From an uncultured Victivallis sp. (GTDB taxonomy: Bacteria > Verrucomicrobiota > Lentisphaeria > Victivallales > Victivallaceae): a DNA stretch of 64,000 nucleotides. The notes beneath the pieces were generated by a model. The model was not told the origin of the DNA. It saw only the letters and a program-made list of their open reading frames with translations, and searched no databases. Below are positions 54,339 to 63,969 of the stretch, in pieces. Positions within the stretch are counted from its first letter, which is position 1; each line of letters starts with the position of its first letter. The stretch spans positions 1 through 64,000 of the forward strand of contig NZ_CALXSK010000011.1 in NCBI RefSeq assembly GCF_944391105.1. The letters run 5' to 3'. Both the position numbers and the translations under genes were made by a program.

Positions 54339-55697
54339 ATGTTTGAGACGAAAGACATCCTGGAAACCATCAGCATGATCCGCGAGGAGAAGCTCGACAT
54401 CCGCACGATCACGATGGGGATTTCGCTTTACGACTGTCAGTGTGACGATCCAAAGCGGCTTGCCGTGCGCATTTACGACCGGGTCATGAGCCGTGCCCGC
54501 GATCTCGTCCGCACGGGGGAGGAGATTGAGAAGAAGTACGGCATTCCGATCATCAACAAACGGGTTTCGGTGACTCCGGTCGCGTTGATGGCGGGCGGGC
54601 TCGACGTCGACGGAGCGGTCGGAATCGCGAAAACGCTCGACCGTGCCGCGCACGAGCTCGGGATCAACTTTATCGGCGGTTACAGCGCGCTGGTGCAGAA
54701 AGGGTTCACGAACGGCAGCCGGACGCTGATCAGTTCGATTCCGCAGGCGCTCGCCGAGACGGAGCGGGTCTGTTCGTCGGTGAACGTCGCGAGCACGAAA
54801 GCCGGAATCAACATAGACGCGGTTGCGGAGATGGGACAGATCGTCCGCGAGACGGCGGAACGCACGAAGGAGAACGGTTCGATCGGCTGCGCGAAGCTGG
54901 TCATCTTCGCGAACGTGCCGGAGGACAACCCGTTCATGGCAGGGGCGTTTCACGGGATCGGCGAACCGGAGACGGTCATCAATGTGGGAGTTTCCGGGCC
55001 GGGGGTGGTCGCCTCCGCGATCCGGCGCAAGGGGGCGTGTGACCTGACCGAGATCGCCGAGACGGTCAAGCGCACGGCGTTCAAGATCACGCGGGTCGGT
55101 CAGCTCGTCGCGCGCGAAGCGTCGGAGAGGCTCGGAGTTCCGTTCGGAATCGTCGACCTTTCGCTCGCTCCGACTCCGGCGGTGGGGGATTCGGTCGCCT
55201 ACATCCTCGAATCGATGGGGCTTGAGAAGTGCGGCTGTCACGGCACGACCGCGGCGCTGGCGATGTTGAATGACGCGGTGAAGAAAGGCGGCGTGATGGC
55301 CTCCTCGCATGTTGGCGGTCTCTCGGGCGCGTTCATTCCGGTTTCGGAGGATGCGGGGATGATCGAGGCGGTGCGCTGCGGCGCGCTGAATCTCGAGAAA
55401 CTCGAAGCGATGACGGCGGTCTGTTCGGTCGGGCTGGACATGATTGCGATTCCGGGGGATACGCCGGCGGAGGTGATCTCCGGCATCATCGCCGACGAGA
55501 TCGCGATCGGCGTGGTGAATTTCAAGACCACGGCGGTGCGTCTGATCCCCGCATACGGTTGCAAAGTCGGGGACACGGTTTCGTTCGGCGGACTGCTCGG
55601 CGAAGCGCCGGTGATGCCGGTGAACACCCGTTCTCCGGCAAAGTTCATCGCGCGCGGCGGTCGGATTCCGGCGCCGATCCAGAGCTTGAAGAACTGA
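54339..55697 (+). CDS. PFL-family protein (UPF0210/DUF711)
   Basis: A 452-aa protein that resembles the UPF0210 family, with a fold like pyruvate formate-lyase. Typical stretches are [26 protein letters not shown], and [20 protein letters not shown]. The preceding UPF0237 ACT protein makes the usual pair. The reaction is not known. The product should be cytoplasmic. Confidence 0.9.
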   Translation: MFETKDILETISMIREEKLDIRTITMGISLYDCQCDDPKRLAVRIYDRVMSRARDLVRTGEEIEKKYGIPIINKRVSVTPVALMAGGLDVDGAVGIAKTLDRAAHELGINFIGGYSALVQKGFTNGSRTLISSIPQALAETERVCSSVNVASTKAGINIDAVAEMGQIVRETAERTKENGSIGCAKLVIFANVPEDNPFMAGAFHGIGEPETVINVGVSGPGVVASAIRRKGACDLTEIAETVKRTAFKITRVGQLVAREASERLGVPFGIVDLSLAPTPAVGDSVAYILESMGLEKCGCHGTTAALAMLNDAVKKGGVMASSHVGGLSGAFIPVSEDAGMIEAVRCGALNLEKLEAMTAVCSVGLDMIAIPGDTPAEVISGIIADEIAIGVVNFKTTAVRLIPAYGCKVGDTVSFGGLLGEAPVMPVNTRSPAKFIARGGRIPAPIQSLKN

Positions 55698-55719
55698 TTT
55701 GGAGAGGGTGTTCGGGAGG

Positions 55720-56784
55720 ATGAAGCCGGGAATACGCGAAAAGGCGGTCACGATCAAGGACATTGCGGAATACTGCGGGGTGTCCAAGAGCCTCGTCGGG
55801 TATATCCTGAGCAATTCGCCCACGCGCCACGGTTCGCCCGAGGTGCGGCAGCGGGTGCTCGAGGCGGCGCGAAAGCTCGGTTACCGGCCGAACCGGGCGG
55901 CGAAGATGCTGGTCGGCCAGAGCAGCCGTTTGATCGGCATCTGCATCTGCAGCCAGATGCCTCCGGTGCTGTTCCGCTGTCTTGCGGCGATGGAGCGTGA
56001 AGCCAAGAAGCGCGGCTACCAGCTGATGATCAGCGAGAGTTTCGGGATGCCCGAGGACCTGCTTCAAAGTTATTATACTTTTATGGAATACGGGATCAAC
56101 GGCGTGATTTTTCTGGGCGTCGAACATCCCCGCGACCGGGAGCAGATCCGGGCCGGCTTTCTGGATGCACGCAACCTTCTGTTCATGGGACAGTCCCCGC
56201 TGGAAAGCGCCTGCTGTGTCGATGTGGACTGGGGTGCGGGGTGTTACGCCGGAGCGGAACACTTCATACGGTGCGGGCGGAGATGTCCGGCCCTGGTGGT
56301 GGATCGGCTGCCCTTTGGATCGATTTTGAGCCGGATTCACGGATTCCAAGAGGCGATGCGGCGCGCCGGGCGTGTGGAGGGGAGGGACTTTTTTATCTCC
56401 CGCCTCGATTACACCCTGGACCGGGAGCGGATGCGCAACGAGATCATCCGGGTCCTTGAGGAAGAGCTGCTGCCGAACCGGGTGGATGCGGTCATGATTC
56501 AGAATGACGTTTATGCCGCAAGTCTGCTTCAGGCTTTGTCCCGGCGCGGCATCCGGGTGCCGGACGATATGGCGGTGATCGGGTTTGACGATGAACTCTT
56601 CTCCTCTGCAACGATTCCGCCGCTGGCCACTGTCGACCAGAATGTGGAACAGCAGGCGGTGGCCGCCATCAATCTGCTTGTCGCCCAGATCAATGCCGAC
56701 GGGGAGCTCCCGGCGGAGCAACGCAGCGTCCGTATTCCCTGTTCTCTGGTTCTGCGCGAATCCGCCGGAATCCCCACTGCCTGA
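55720..56784 (+). CDS. LacI-family transcriptional regulator
   Basis: A 354-aa protein from the ATG at 55720, with GGAGAGGG 11 nt upstream (GTG at 55708 and TTG at 55699 are alternatives). The DNA-binding region is VTIKDIAEYCGVSKSLVGYI at 10-29. The ligand-binding domain ends AVIGFDDELFSSATIPPLAT and TVDQNVEQQAVAAI. A perfect palindrome lies 77 bp downstream at the promoter of the next gene, so it most likely represses the pseudopilin and hydrolase genes there. Confidence 0.9.
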   Translation: MKPGIREKAVTIKDIAEYCGVSKSLVGYILSNSPTRHGSPEVRQRVLEAARKLGYRPNRAAKMLVGQSSRLIGICICSQMPPVLFRCLAAMEREAKKRGYQLMISESFGMPEDLLQSYYTFMEYGINGVIFLGVEHPRDREQIRAGFLDARNLLFMGQSPLESACCVDVDWGAGCYAGAEHFIRCGRRCPALVVDRLPFGSILSRIHGFQEAMRRAGRVEGRDFFISRLDYTLDRERMRNEIIRVLEEELLPNRVDAVMIQNDVYAASLLQALSRRGIRVPDDMAVIGFDDELFSSATIPPLATVDQNVEQQAVAAINLLVAQINADGELPAEQRSVRIPCSLVLRESAGIPTA

Positions 56785-56820
56785 TTTTTTCGAAAAATCG
56801 TTTTTTTTTGCGTCCCCCTC

Positions 56821-56849
56821 TTGACTTTGATCGCAAAGTTTGGTATAAT
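56821..56849 (+). promoter_or_regulatory. Strong sigma-70-type promoter for the pseudopilin-GH unit
   Basis: TTGACT (56821-56826), exactly 17 bp, TATAAT (56844-56849). Transcription should begin near 56856. Confidence 0.85.
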
Positions 56850-56860
56850 ATAAAAAAAAC

Positions 56861-56874
56861 GTGGAACGTTCCAC
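56861..56874. promoter_or_regulatory. LacI-type operator, perfect 14-bp palindrome
   Basis: GTGGAACGTTCCAC is a perfect palindrome with the central CG step typical of LacI/GalR operators. It lies just after the predicted transcription start, where bound repressor would block initiation. The flanking LacI gene is the obvious candidate regulator. Confidence 0.8.
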
Positions 56875-56911
56875 AGTGATGGGTTTCATCCCGATGGAAA
56901 GGAGTGTCATA

Positions 56912-57685
56912 ATGAGAAAAAGTCGGTGCAGAATGATCTGTAAAGTTCATAAATTCACATTGATAGAACTTCTCGTCGTGATTGCGATCATCGCGATTCT
57001 GGCCTCGATGCTGCTTCCGGCGCTGAATCAGGCGCGGGAACGGGCGAAATCCGCGAATTGTGTCAGCAACTTGAAGCAGCTTGGGCAGGCATTGCTCGCT
57101 TATGCGGACGACTCGAAGGGGTGGGGGCCGTCCTGCTATTTTGACAACGGCATCTGGTTGTTGCCACTATTGGATGGAGGGTACATTCCAGGTCCATCCT
57201 ATACGCTTTCCTGGAACAATGCGACGTTTGATACCAATACGAAAGGGGTTTTCTGCTGTCCGTCGGTCACTTTCCCCGGCACGATGAAGTATACCTACGG
57301 AATATTGACTTACGGGAATTGGGGAATGTTCCACCTGACGGGAGGAAAACTTTTCCTGATCAACAATTCGAACGGAATCCCCAAGCCGTATTCGACAATG
57401 AATTCAAATCTTTCCCATAGCCAGTCCTTGATTCTCGGAGATTCCAGTGTGGTTGCTTCGGCAGCCGACTCCTATTTCCGGATCGATATGGTCACCAGCT
57501 GGAATGGAGAGGCGAGTTTGCTTCACAGCGGCGGGCTGGGGAATTTCCTGCATGCGGACGGTCATGTCGCCGCTCTCCGGAATTACGAATTGAGGAAGCA
57601 CTGCAGCTGGACCTATGGAGCAGAACAGGATATTACGGTCAAATACGCACTGCCGGGCATGACCGCTCCACTTGTCGCACCATAA
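56912..57685 (+). CDS. Pseudopilin-like protein, second copy of the module
   Basis: A 257-aa protein from the ATG at 56912 (AAAGGAG upstream; the longer frame starting at 56861 would begin inside the operator). It begins with a longer leader ([14 protein letters not shown]), then [20 protein letters not shown], the prepilin cleavage and methylation signal. [20 protein letters not shown] near the end is an H-X10-DG variant of the motif in the first copy. Its partner is the secreted hydrolase 52 bp downstream. Confidence 0.88.
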   Translation: MRKSRCRMICKVHKFTLIELLVVIAIIAILASMLLPALNQARERAKSANCVSNLKQLGQALLAYADDSKGWGPSCYFDNGIWLLPLLDGGYIPGPSYTLSWNNATFDTNTKGVFCCPSVTFPGTMKYTYGILTYGNWGMFHLTGGKLFLINNSNGIPKPYSTMNSNLSHSQSLILGDSSVVASAADSYFRIDMVTSWNGEASLLHSGGLGNFLHADGHVAALRNYELRKHCSWTYGAEQDITVKYALPGMTAPLVAP

Positions 57686-57736
57686 ATATTTTCATTAACG
57701 AATTCACTCATCTGAACATTTCCGGAGGGTACAAAA

Positions 57737-59713
57737 ATGGATCGAAGATTTTGGAGGGTGGCGGCTGTTTCCGCTGTATTGGCGGCGGGCACCTGGCTTT
57801 CCGCGGGGGAGGAGTTTCTGCTTGGCTCTTGTGCGCACTTTTCCAAGAGCCGGGCTGATGTCAATGCGACGCTCGATTTGATGGTGGAGGGGGGACTTTC
57901 CGCCACCCGGGACGATATCGTCTGGGCCAGCTGGGAGAGAGAACGGGGCAAGTACGTTCCGCATGGATATTATGAGGATTACATCAACCGTGCGTTCAAA
58001 CTCGGCCTCCGGCCGATGCATCTCATCAACTACGGCAACAAGATCTACGATCCGTCCGGCGCCGTCCTTTACGAAAATCCGAATCCGCCGCAGGAGGAGT
58101 TCGACGCTTTCGGCCGCTTTGCCGGCTGGGTCGCCGCCCGGTATCGCGGCAGGGGGAACGCTCCGCAGATCTATCAGATCTGGAATGAGTGGCCGGGACA
58201 GGCCGCCCCTTATGCAAAAGCGCTTGCCGCGGCTTATGCGCAGATGAAAAAAGCGGATCCCGACTGCATCGTCGTGGCGAACTCCTGCCATCGCCGGGAA
58301 CCGTTTCTGGAGGAGACGTTTCAGCAGGGAGTTCTGCAGAACTGCGACGGAATCGCCTGGCACAACTACAACCACGGAGAACTCGGGGAAAAAAATCGTT
58401 CCTCCGAAACGTTTTTCGCCCGGGTCTGCAATGCGCTGGAACTCTCGAAGAAATACAACAACGGAGTCCCGAAGCCGATTTACCTGACCGAAATCGGCCG
58501 CCCGAGTCATCTTGGAATTGACGGAAGTACGGAAGCGGAAGCCGCCGACTATCTCACGCAGCTGCTGCTTCTGTTCCGTACCGAGCCGGCGATCAAGGGT
58601 GCTTGGATTTACAACTTTTCGGACAGCGGCTATGATCCTTATAATCAGGAGGACAATTTCGGACTCTGCACCGCCGACGAAACTCCGAAAGAGGCGTTCT
58701 ACGCCGTACGCTCCATCGCCGACGTGGTTCGTCACGCTAAGTTTGTGCGGCGTTGGAAGACGCCGGACGATGTGCGGCTTCTGCAGTTCCGCATGCCGGA
58801 CGGGCGCGATGTTCTGGCGGCGTGGACCGCGGTTCCCGATGTGCGGCATCAGTTGATCTTCTCCCGCGGCAGCGCGCCGGATGTCCCTGCCGAACTGCTG
58901 GTTGCCGGCGGTGTCCCGACCGTACGCAAGTGGGGATGGCTCGAATGGGTCGACGCCGACAACAACAAACAGATCGGTCTCGGCGGCAGACGCAAAGACG
59001 AGATCAGCTTTACCGCGGGCAGCCGCCCCGTGCTGCTCTTCGGAAAGCTCGACGGGGTTTCTCTGCGGACGGTCAAGCGGATCGAGCGTCTGCCGAAGGA
59101 CGGCGGCAATGGCGGAATCAAAGTGCCGGAGGAGGTCATCCTTGCCGGAAAATCCCTCGATCAGGCGCAGGATCATCCGTTCGGCTCGGAACTTCTGTAC
59201 CGTCGCATGGGCGGATTCGGGCCGCGCAACGGTGTCGCGGATCTCGACGCTTCGTTCCGTATCGCGTACGACAAAGAAAATCTGCTGCTCGAAGTGAGCG
59301 TGACCGATGATGTTTCATTCAACAACTTTCACGGCAATATGCTCTGGGGCGGGGATTCGCTTCAGCTCGCATTTTCCGCGCTGACCCGCAATGAGAGGGG
59401 ACCGGCCGGAACCGAATACGGTCTGGCATTGACGCCGCAGGGACCCGAGGTGTTCCGTGAGGCCTCCCAGATTGGTCTCGAGACCCCGACCCGGGTGAAG
59501 CTGGATGCGAAACGCACCGGGACGAAGACCGTCTACCGGGTCACCGTTCCCTTTGCGGAAATCGGCGTCAGTCCGAAGCCGGGTATTCCGATCGGCATGT
59601 CGCTGGTGGTCAACGACAACGACGGCAAGGGTCGCAAGGGGTACCTGCACTGGGCAGATGGTATCGCCAACGGCAAGAATGCTGATCAGTACAACTGGAT
59701 CGTTCTGCAATGA
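57737..59713 (+). CDS. Secreted GH-A clan hydrolase (GH39-like) with CBM9-like tail
   Basis: A 658-aa protein with a signal peptide (RVAAVSAVLAAGTWLSAG). The barrel covers about 25-360 with E151 in IYQIWNEWPG as acid/base and E252 in YLTEIGRPS as nucleophile. The last 180 residues are a carbohydrate-binding family 9-like domain (ENLLLEVSVTDDVSFNNFHG, LWGGDSLQLAFSALTRNERG). GGAGG is upstream of the ATG. The protein is laid out like the one at 11061 but is distinct in sequence. It overlaps the next gene by ATGA. Confidence 0.82.
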   Translation: MDRRFWRVAAVSAVLAAGTWLSAGEEFLLGSCAHFSKSRADVNATLDLMVEGGLSATRDDIVWASWERERGKYVPHGYYEDYINRAFKLGLRPMHLINYGNKIYDPSGAVLYENPNPPQEEFDAFGRFAGWVAARYRGRGNAPQIYQIWNEWPGQAAPYAKALAAAYAQMKKADPDCIVVANSCHRREPFLEETFQQGVLQNCDGIAWHNYNHGELGEKNRSSETFFARVCNALELSKKYNNGVPKPIYLTEIGRPSHLGIDGSTEAEAADYLTQLLLLFRTEPAIKGAWIYNFSDSGYDPYNQEDNFGLCTADETPKEAFYAVRSIADVVRHAKFVRRWKTPDDVRLLQFRMPDGRDVLAAWTAVPDVRHQLIFSRGSAPDVPAELLVAGGVPTVRKWGWLEWVDADNNKQIGLGGRRKDEISFTAGSRPVLLFGKLDGVSLRTVKRIERLPKDGGNGGIKVPEEVILAGKSLDQAQDHPFGSELLYRRMGGFGPRNGVADLDASFRIAYDKENLLLEVSVTDDVSFNNFHGNMLWGGDSLQLAFSALTRNERGPAGTEYGLALTPQGPEVFREASQIGLETPTRVKLDAKRTGTKTVYRVTVPFAEIGVSPKPGIPIGMSLVVNDNDGKGRKGYLHWADGIANGKNADQYNWIVLQ

Positions 59714-60273
59714 AAAAATTGTTCTATTGGCTGTTGTTCTCCGGCGCGGTTTTCCCGGCTGTTGCGGGAGCTCTGGAGATCGGGTTCGACAAGGGGACGA
59801 ATCCCGGCTGGGGGTTCTTCATCGGCATGGAGGCGCCGGGAGCCCAGGGAAATCTGGTCATGATGCCGGAAAAAGTCGGCATCCCGGCGCTTCCCGCCGC
59901 CCGGCTGGAAGGTGCGTTCAATAACGGCGGCTGGTACGTGGCGATGAGCCGCCATTTTCAGAAGCCCGTTCCGTTCGGAAAGCTCAAAATCAAACTCGCC
60001 AGTTGGGATTATAACGCGATTATCATCCGACTGATTGACTCCACCGGTCAGACGCATCAGATGCCGGTCTGGTTCCGGAGCGGAGGGGAATGGAAGGAGC
60101 TCGTCATCGAGCGGCCGAAGTGGTCGCGGATTCACTGGGGCGGCGCCAACGACGGCAAGTGGCACGGCAACCTGAAGTCGGTCATCATTCTCGTCGAGGG
60201 AAACGGTCTTGTGGACAGGAAGAAGGGGCAGGGGTTTCTCTACCTCAACCGGATTGCCATCGAAGCGCCCTGA
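59710..60273 (+). CDS. Small secreted carbohydrate-binding-like protein
   Basis: A 187-aa protein with a signal peptide (LFYWLLFSGAVFPAVAGA). The mature part has a beta-sandwich look with several aromatic residues (NNGGWYVAMSRHF, IHWGGANDGKWHG), such as those used to bind sugars. It overlaps the hydrolase gene by four bases (ATGA), so the two are made together. No catalytic motif is seen. The terminator at 60340 ends the unit. Confidence 0.7.
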   Translation: MKKLFYWLLFSGAVFPAVAGALEIGFDKGTNPGWGFFIGMEAPGAQGNLVMMPEKVGIPALPAARLEGAFNNGGWYVAMSRHFQKPVPFGKLKIKLASWDYNAIIIRLIDSTGQTHQMPVWFRSGGEWKELVIERPKWSRIHWGGANDGKWHGNLKSVIILVEGNGLVDRKKGQGFLYLNRIAIEAP

Positions 60274-60339
60274 GGTGATAAGGTGGGTCCTTATCTCAGC
60301 ATAGCATGAGGCGGCACAGCTTCATACGGAAAATGGATG

Positions 60340-60376
60340 AACGATTCTGTTCGTTATGGGACAGAATCGTTTTTTC
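60340..60376 (+). terminator. Intrinsic terminator of the pseudopilin-GH unit
   Basis: AACGATTCTGT (60340-60350) pairs perfectly with ACAGAATCGTT (60361-60371), followed by T-rich sequence. A second, weaker hairpin (GATAAGG/CCTTATC, 60277-60293) lies just upstream. From here to 60606 I see no gene. Confidence 0.85.
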
Positions 60377-60624
60377 TCTCTCTCTCTGCATTCATGCAGA
60401 TCATTGGGAACGTGTTCGTTAAGGAGTGAAAGCCGGGGCGCAGATCGATCCGGCAGCTTTTCTTTTTTCCCGATCGAAGTTTTTTGAAGCTGCAGCAGAA
60501 ATAAATCATCGGAAGATTCTCGCCCGATGTTTGATAAAACTGATATTTGAGTGTATTTTAATAAGTTTTCCCTCTGCATGATGCGGAAAATCATTGCAAT
60601 GATTGAATGAGGAACAGCAGGATT

Positions 60625-62091
60625 ATGGTTTCAGTTTCGTCAGCTCCCCGTTTTCATGCCCCGGAGGCATTTGGTGTGCGGCCGGGGAGTGAGTTCTTTT
60701 TTCCGCTTCCGGTAGAAGGGGAAAAGGTCAGTTTGCATTGCCTGAACCCGCCGCCGGGAACCCGGTTCGACGCGGCGACCCGATCGCTGCGGGGGAAAAT
60801 TTCCGCTCCCCGCGTCTACCGGGTCGAGTTCGAGGCGGAGAATCCCGCCGGGCACGTCGCCTGTGCCGTCAAATTTGTGGTTGGCGACTCCATTCAGCTG
60901 ACGCCGCCGATGGGATGGAACAGCTGGTACTGCTTTTCCGAGGGGGTCGGCGATGCGAGAATTCGCACCGTGGCCGACGCCATGGTTGAGCGCGGACTCG
61001 CCGCGCATGGCTGGAATTTCGTGAACATCGATGACTGCTGGCAGGGCGAACGCGGAGGAAAATACGGCGCATTGCAGGGGAATGAACGCTTCCCGGATAT
61101 GGGGGCTCTGGCTGATTACGTGCATTCCCGCGGTTTGCGATTCGGGCTCTACTCGACGCCGTGGATCTCCACCTACGCCGGTTTTCGCGGCGGCAGCACC
61201 GATGGCGGGTGCGAGGAACGTTTTTTCCTTCCGCCGGGCGAACGTTTGCAGCCCAATCAGGTGTTCGGACGTTATCCAGGGCTGCACCGGCTCAAGGTTG
61301 ACCGGATCGGTTTCGTTTGGAATGTCGGCGATGATATCCGCCAATGGGCCGAGTGGGGCGTCGATTTTGTGAAGATGGACTGGCTCCCGAATGATCTCCC
61401 GACAACGCGACGAATCGCAACTGAACTGCGGAACTGCGGACGCGACATCGTTCTGAGCCTCTCGAACAACGCGCCGGTCGCGGAGGCGCAGGAGCTGCTC
61501 GATTGCGCCGAGCTCTGCCGGATCACGGGGGATATCCGGGACGAGTGGGAGAGCATCTCCGCCATCGGCTTCGACCATCCCGCCGGGTGGCGTCAGGCGG
61601 CGGGACCGGGGCGGCATCCCGACCCGGATATGCTGCAGATCGGCGCGATCGGCATCCCGAACCGGCCGAATCCGACCTATACGCCGAGCCGGCTGACTCC
61701 GGAGGAGCAGCGTTTGCAGTTTTCCCTCTGGTGTCTGCTGTCGGCGCCGCTGCTGCTGAGCTGCGATATCGCCGGGATGGATGACCAAACCTTCCGGCTC
61801 CTGACGAACGACGACCTCATCGCGGTCGATCAGGATCCTCTGGTCTGCCCGCCCCGGATCCGCGATTGCGGCGACGGTGTCCTCGAATACCGGAAACCGC
61901 TCGCGGACGGTTCCGAGGCGATCGGCCTCTTCAACCGTGCGGACGAAATTCGCCGGACCCGGCTGGCGATTCCCAGTCGCGGGCGCGAACTTTGGAGCGG
62001 CGAAGAGCGCGAACTTTGCGGAGAGTTCACCATCGCCCCGCACTCCTGCGCGGTCTACCGGAGCGGGAGCCCGGCAGAATCCGGCCGGTGA
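60625..62091 (+). CDS. Family 27 alpha-galactosidase
   Basis: A 488-aa protein from the ATG at 60625 (an ATG at 60607 is also possible; GAGGA lies upstream of the chosen one). An N-terminal immunoglobulin-like domain (about 1-90) precedes the GH27 barrel. GWNSWYCF opens it, then NIDDCWQ, D252 in VKMDWLPN (nucleophile) and D303 in ITGDIRDEW (acid/base). It cleaves terminal alpha-galactosides. No signal peptide is seen. Its end overlaps the convergent GH2 gene by 37 bp. Confidence 0.92.
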   Translation: MVSVSSAPRFHAPEAFGVRPGSEFFFPLPVEGEKVSLHCLNPPPGTRFDAATRSLRGKISAPRVYRVEFEAENPAGHVACAVKFVVGDSIQLTPPMGWNSWYCFSEGVGDARIRTVADAMVERGLAAHGWNFVNIDDCWQGERGGKYGALQGNERFPDMGALADYVHSRGLRFGLYSTPWISTYAGFRGGSTDGGCEERFFLPPGERLQPNQVFGRYPGLHRLKVDRIGFVWNVGDDIRQWAEWGVDFVKMDWLPNDLPTTRRIATELRNCGRDIVLSLSNNAPVAEAQELLDCAELCRITGDIRDEWESISAIGFDHPAGWRQAAGPGRHPDPDMLQIGAIGIPNRPNPTYTPSRLTPEEQRLQFSLWCLLSAPLLLSCDIAGMDDQTFRLLTNDDLIAVDQDPLVCPPRIRDCGDGVLEYRKPLADGSEAIGLFNRADEIRRTRLAIPSRGRELWSGEERELCGEFTIAPHSCAVYRSGSPAESGR

Positions 62092-63773
62092 CGCCGGAAG
62101 AGCGCTTTGACCGTGTCGAACGCAAGTTTCGGGCGGCGGTATTCGTCGAGCAGTCCGGCGCAGTTGAATCCGCGCGGTTTTGTCCGGATCTGGCCGCAGA
62201 GCGTATAACTCTTGCAGTCGAACATCTGCCAGAGCGTGATTCCGCAGTAGCGCGGATTTCCGAGGATGGCGTCGATCGCAGTCGCGAAGTAGTCGGATTG
62301 ATACTCCTCGCTCCACTGAGCGCGTTCGCGGCTGCGGATTCCGTAGATGCCGCATGCGCCGCTTTCACTCACAAGCAGCGGTTTTTGCGCGAACTGCGGC
62401 GCGCTGAAATAATCGGCCCAGCGGTCCATCTCCGGCTTGACCGCTTCGAGATTGTTCCGACTCCAGTCGTCACATTCGCTGATCCAGCCCGGATAGGGAT
62501 TGATCGAGATGATATCCGCAAGATCGAAGCAGATGTCGCGGTCGAAGCGGTTTGAAGCGTAGGAGATGAGCCGGGTGTCGTCCTCCGCGCGGATCGATTC
62601 GATGATCTTCCGGTAGAGGTCGCGCCCGGCCATCGTGTCGGAACAGCTTTCATTCAGAAATCCGTAGATGATGACCGACGGATGATTCACGCTCGCGCGC
62701 GCCATTGCGGCGGAGGCGCGGCAGAAGAGTTCGACTTTGACGGGATCCTCCGCATCTGCGGCGGGTTGTCCCCAGCCGTAACTCTCCTCCCAGACGAGAA
62801 ATCCCATCTGGTCGCAGAGTTCGAGGAACTCCGGATTCTGCTGATAGTGAGCGCCGCGGATGAAATTGGCATGGAGTTCCTTCGCGTATTTAAGGTCGTC
62901 GACCATGAGCTGAGTCGGCTGAACCGGGCCGAATTCGGGGTGGGATTCGTGGCGGTTCACGCCGAGGAGGCGCAACGGTTCTCCGTTGAGCAGCAGTTGG
63001 CAGCCGTCGGTTTCGATGGTGCGGATTCCGAACCGTTCGACGATCGTATCCCTTCCGACCCGGACGCACAATGTGTGCAGATCGGGCTGTTCCGGACTCC
63101 AGATCCGGAAGTCGGGCACTTCGACCTCGAACGCAATCTCATTTTTCTCCACGCGCGCCTCGGCACGCTGGAGCTCCGCGCCGTCGAATGCATACTGAAA
63201 AGCGAGCATTTCCGGGACGGCGCCGCGCAGGGAAAGTTCGACCCGCACGAGTCCGGTTTCGAGATTCAGCGTTTTGATCCGGAGCCGATCGATCGCAAGC
63301 TCCGGCAGGCGCTGGATCGAGACGCTGCGGTAGATTCCGCCGAACGCATAGAAATCATTGCAAGGTTGCACCAGCGGAGCGTTTTCCGGATTGAAACGGT
63401 TGTCGACGGCGATCACGAGTTCGTGCATCCCGTCTTCGACGGAAAAATCGAATTCAAGTGTGGCATACGGGATTCTGCATTGTCCGATCTCGTTTCCGTC
63501 GAACCAGATGCGTGCGTACAACCCGAGCCCTTCCAGCGAGAGCCGACAGAGTCCGGCGGGAAAGTGGAACCATTTCCGGTAGAGTCCGGCTCCGCGGCAT
63601 CCGATCCGTTCGCCCGCCGTGTCGAAACACCCCGGCACCGCGGCGGTTTCATTGAATACTTCGAGTGAAGGAACGATCGCATTCACATCGACCGCATCGC
63701 CGAGCCACGCGAAATCCCAGGCCCCGTCGAGAAGCCGGGTGAGACGATCCGGATAAAATGGAAATTTCCTCAT
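62055..63773 (-). CDS. Family 2 glycoside hydrolase (beta-galactosidase/glucuronidase)
   Basis: A 572-aa protein from the ATG at 63773 (GGGAGA upstream). The N-terminal sandwich (about 1-160) and Ig-like domain (to 250) precede the barrel: NGEPLRLLGVNRHESHPEFG, then E375 in IYGFLNES (acid/base) and E470 in LLVSESGACG (nucleophile). Size is closest to beta-glucuronidase-type GH2. The family also holds beta-galactosidases and mannosidases. No signal peptide is present, so it acts on imported substrate. Confidence 0.9.
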   Translation of the reverse strand: MRKFPFYPDRLTRLLDGAWDFAWLGDAVDVNAIVPSLEVFNETAAVPGCFDTAGERIGCRGAGLYRKWFHFPAGLCRLSLEGLGLYARIWFDGNEIGQCRIPYATLEFDFSVEDGMHELVIAVDNRFNPENAPLVQPCNDFYAFGGIYRSVSIQRLPELAIDRLRIKTLNLETGLVRVELSLRGAVPEMLAFQYAFDGAELQRAEARVEKNEIAFEVEVPDFRIWSPEQPDLHTLCVRVGRDTIVERFGIRTIETDGCQLLLNGEPLRLLGVNRHESHPEFGPVQPTQLMVDDLKYAKELHANFIRGAHYQQNPEFLELCDQMGFLVWEESYGWGQPAADAEDPVKVELFCRASAAMARASVNHPSVIIYGFLNESCSDTMAGRDLYRKIIESIRAEDDTRLISYASNRFDRDICFDLADIISINPYPGWISECDDWSRNNLEAVKPEMDRWADYFSAPQFAQKPLLVSESGACGIYGIRSRERAQWSEEYQSDYFATAIDAILGNPRYCGITLWQMFDCKSYTLCGQIRTKPRGFNCAGLLDEYRRPKLAFDTVKALFRRHRPDSAGLPLR

Positions 63774-63889
63774 GATGATTTCTCCCTGTGACTGTATCTG
63801 CATATTCCGGCATGATCTGAAAATACACCCGTCCGACCCGCTTGTCAAGCCTTGTCCAAGATATTCGAACCGGCAAAATAATTCGAAAA

Positions 63890-63956
63890 AAAACGTTTTA
63901 TCACTTGACATTTTCCAAAAAATTCAGTATAATTAATGCCGAAGATAAAACGTTTT
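63890..63956 (+). promoter_or_regulatory. Strong promoter flanked by two palindromic operators
   Basis: AAAACGTTTT occurs at 63890-63899 and again at 63947-63956, a perfect palindrome with central CG. Between them lies TTGACA (63905-63910), 17 bp, TATAAT (63928-63933). The second copy covers the region after the start of transcription. The pattern fits a LacI-type repressor site on both sides of a promoter. Confidence 0.8.
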
Positions 63957-63969
63957 CTTTGGAGTGAAA

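Noticed and set aside
60322..60594. 90-aa minus-strand open frame
   Set aside because: Overlaps the terminator hairpin, has no ribosome site and looks non-coding.
60640..62355. 571-aa minus-strand open frame
   Set aside because: Antisense to the GH27 gene and part of GH2; Arg/Pro-rich without domains.
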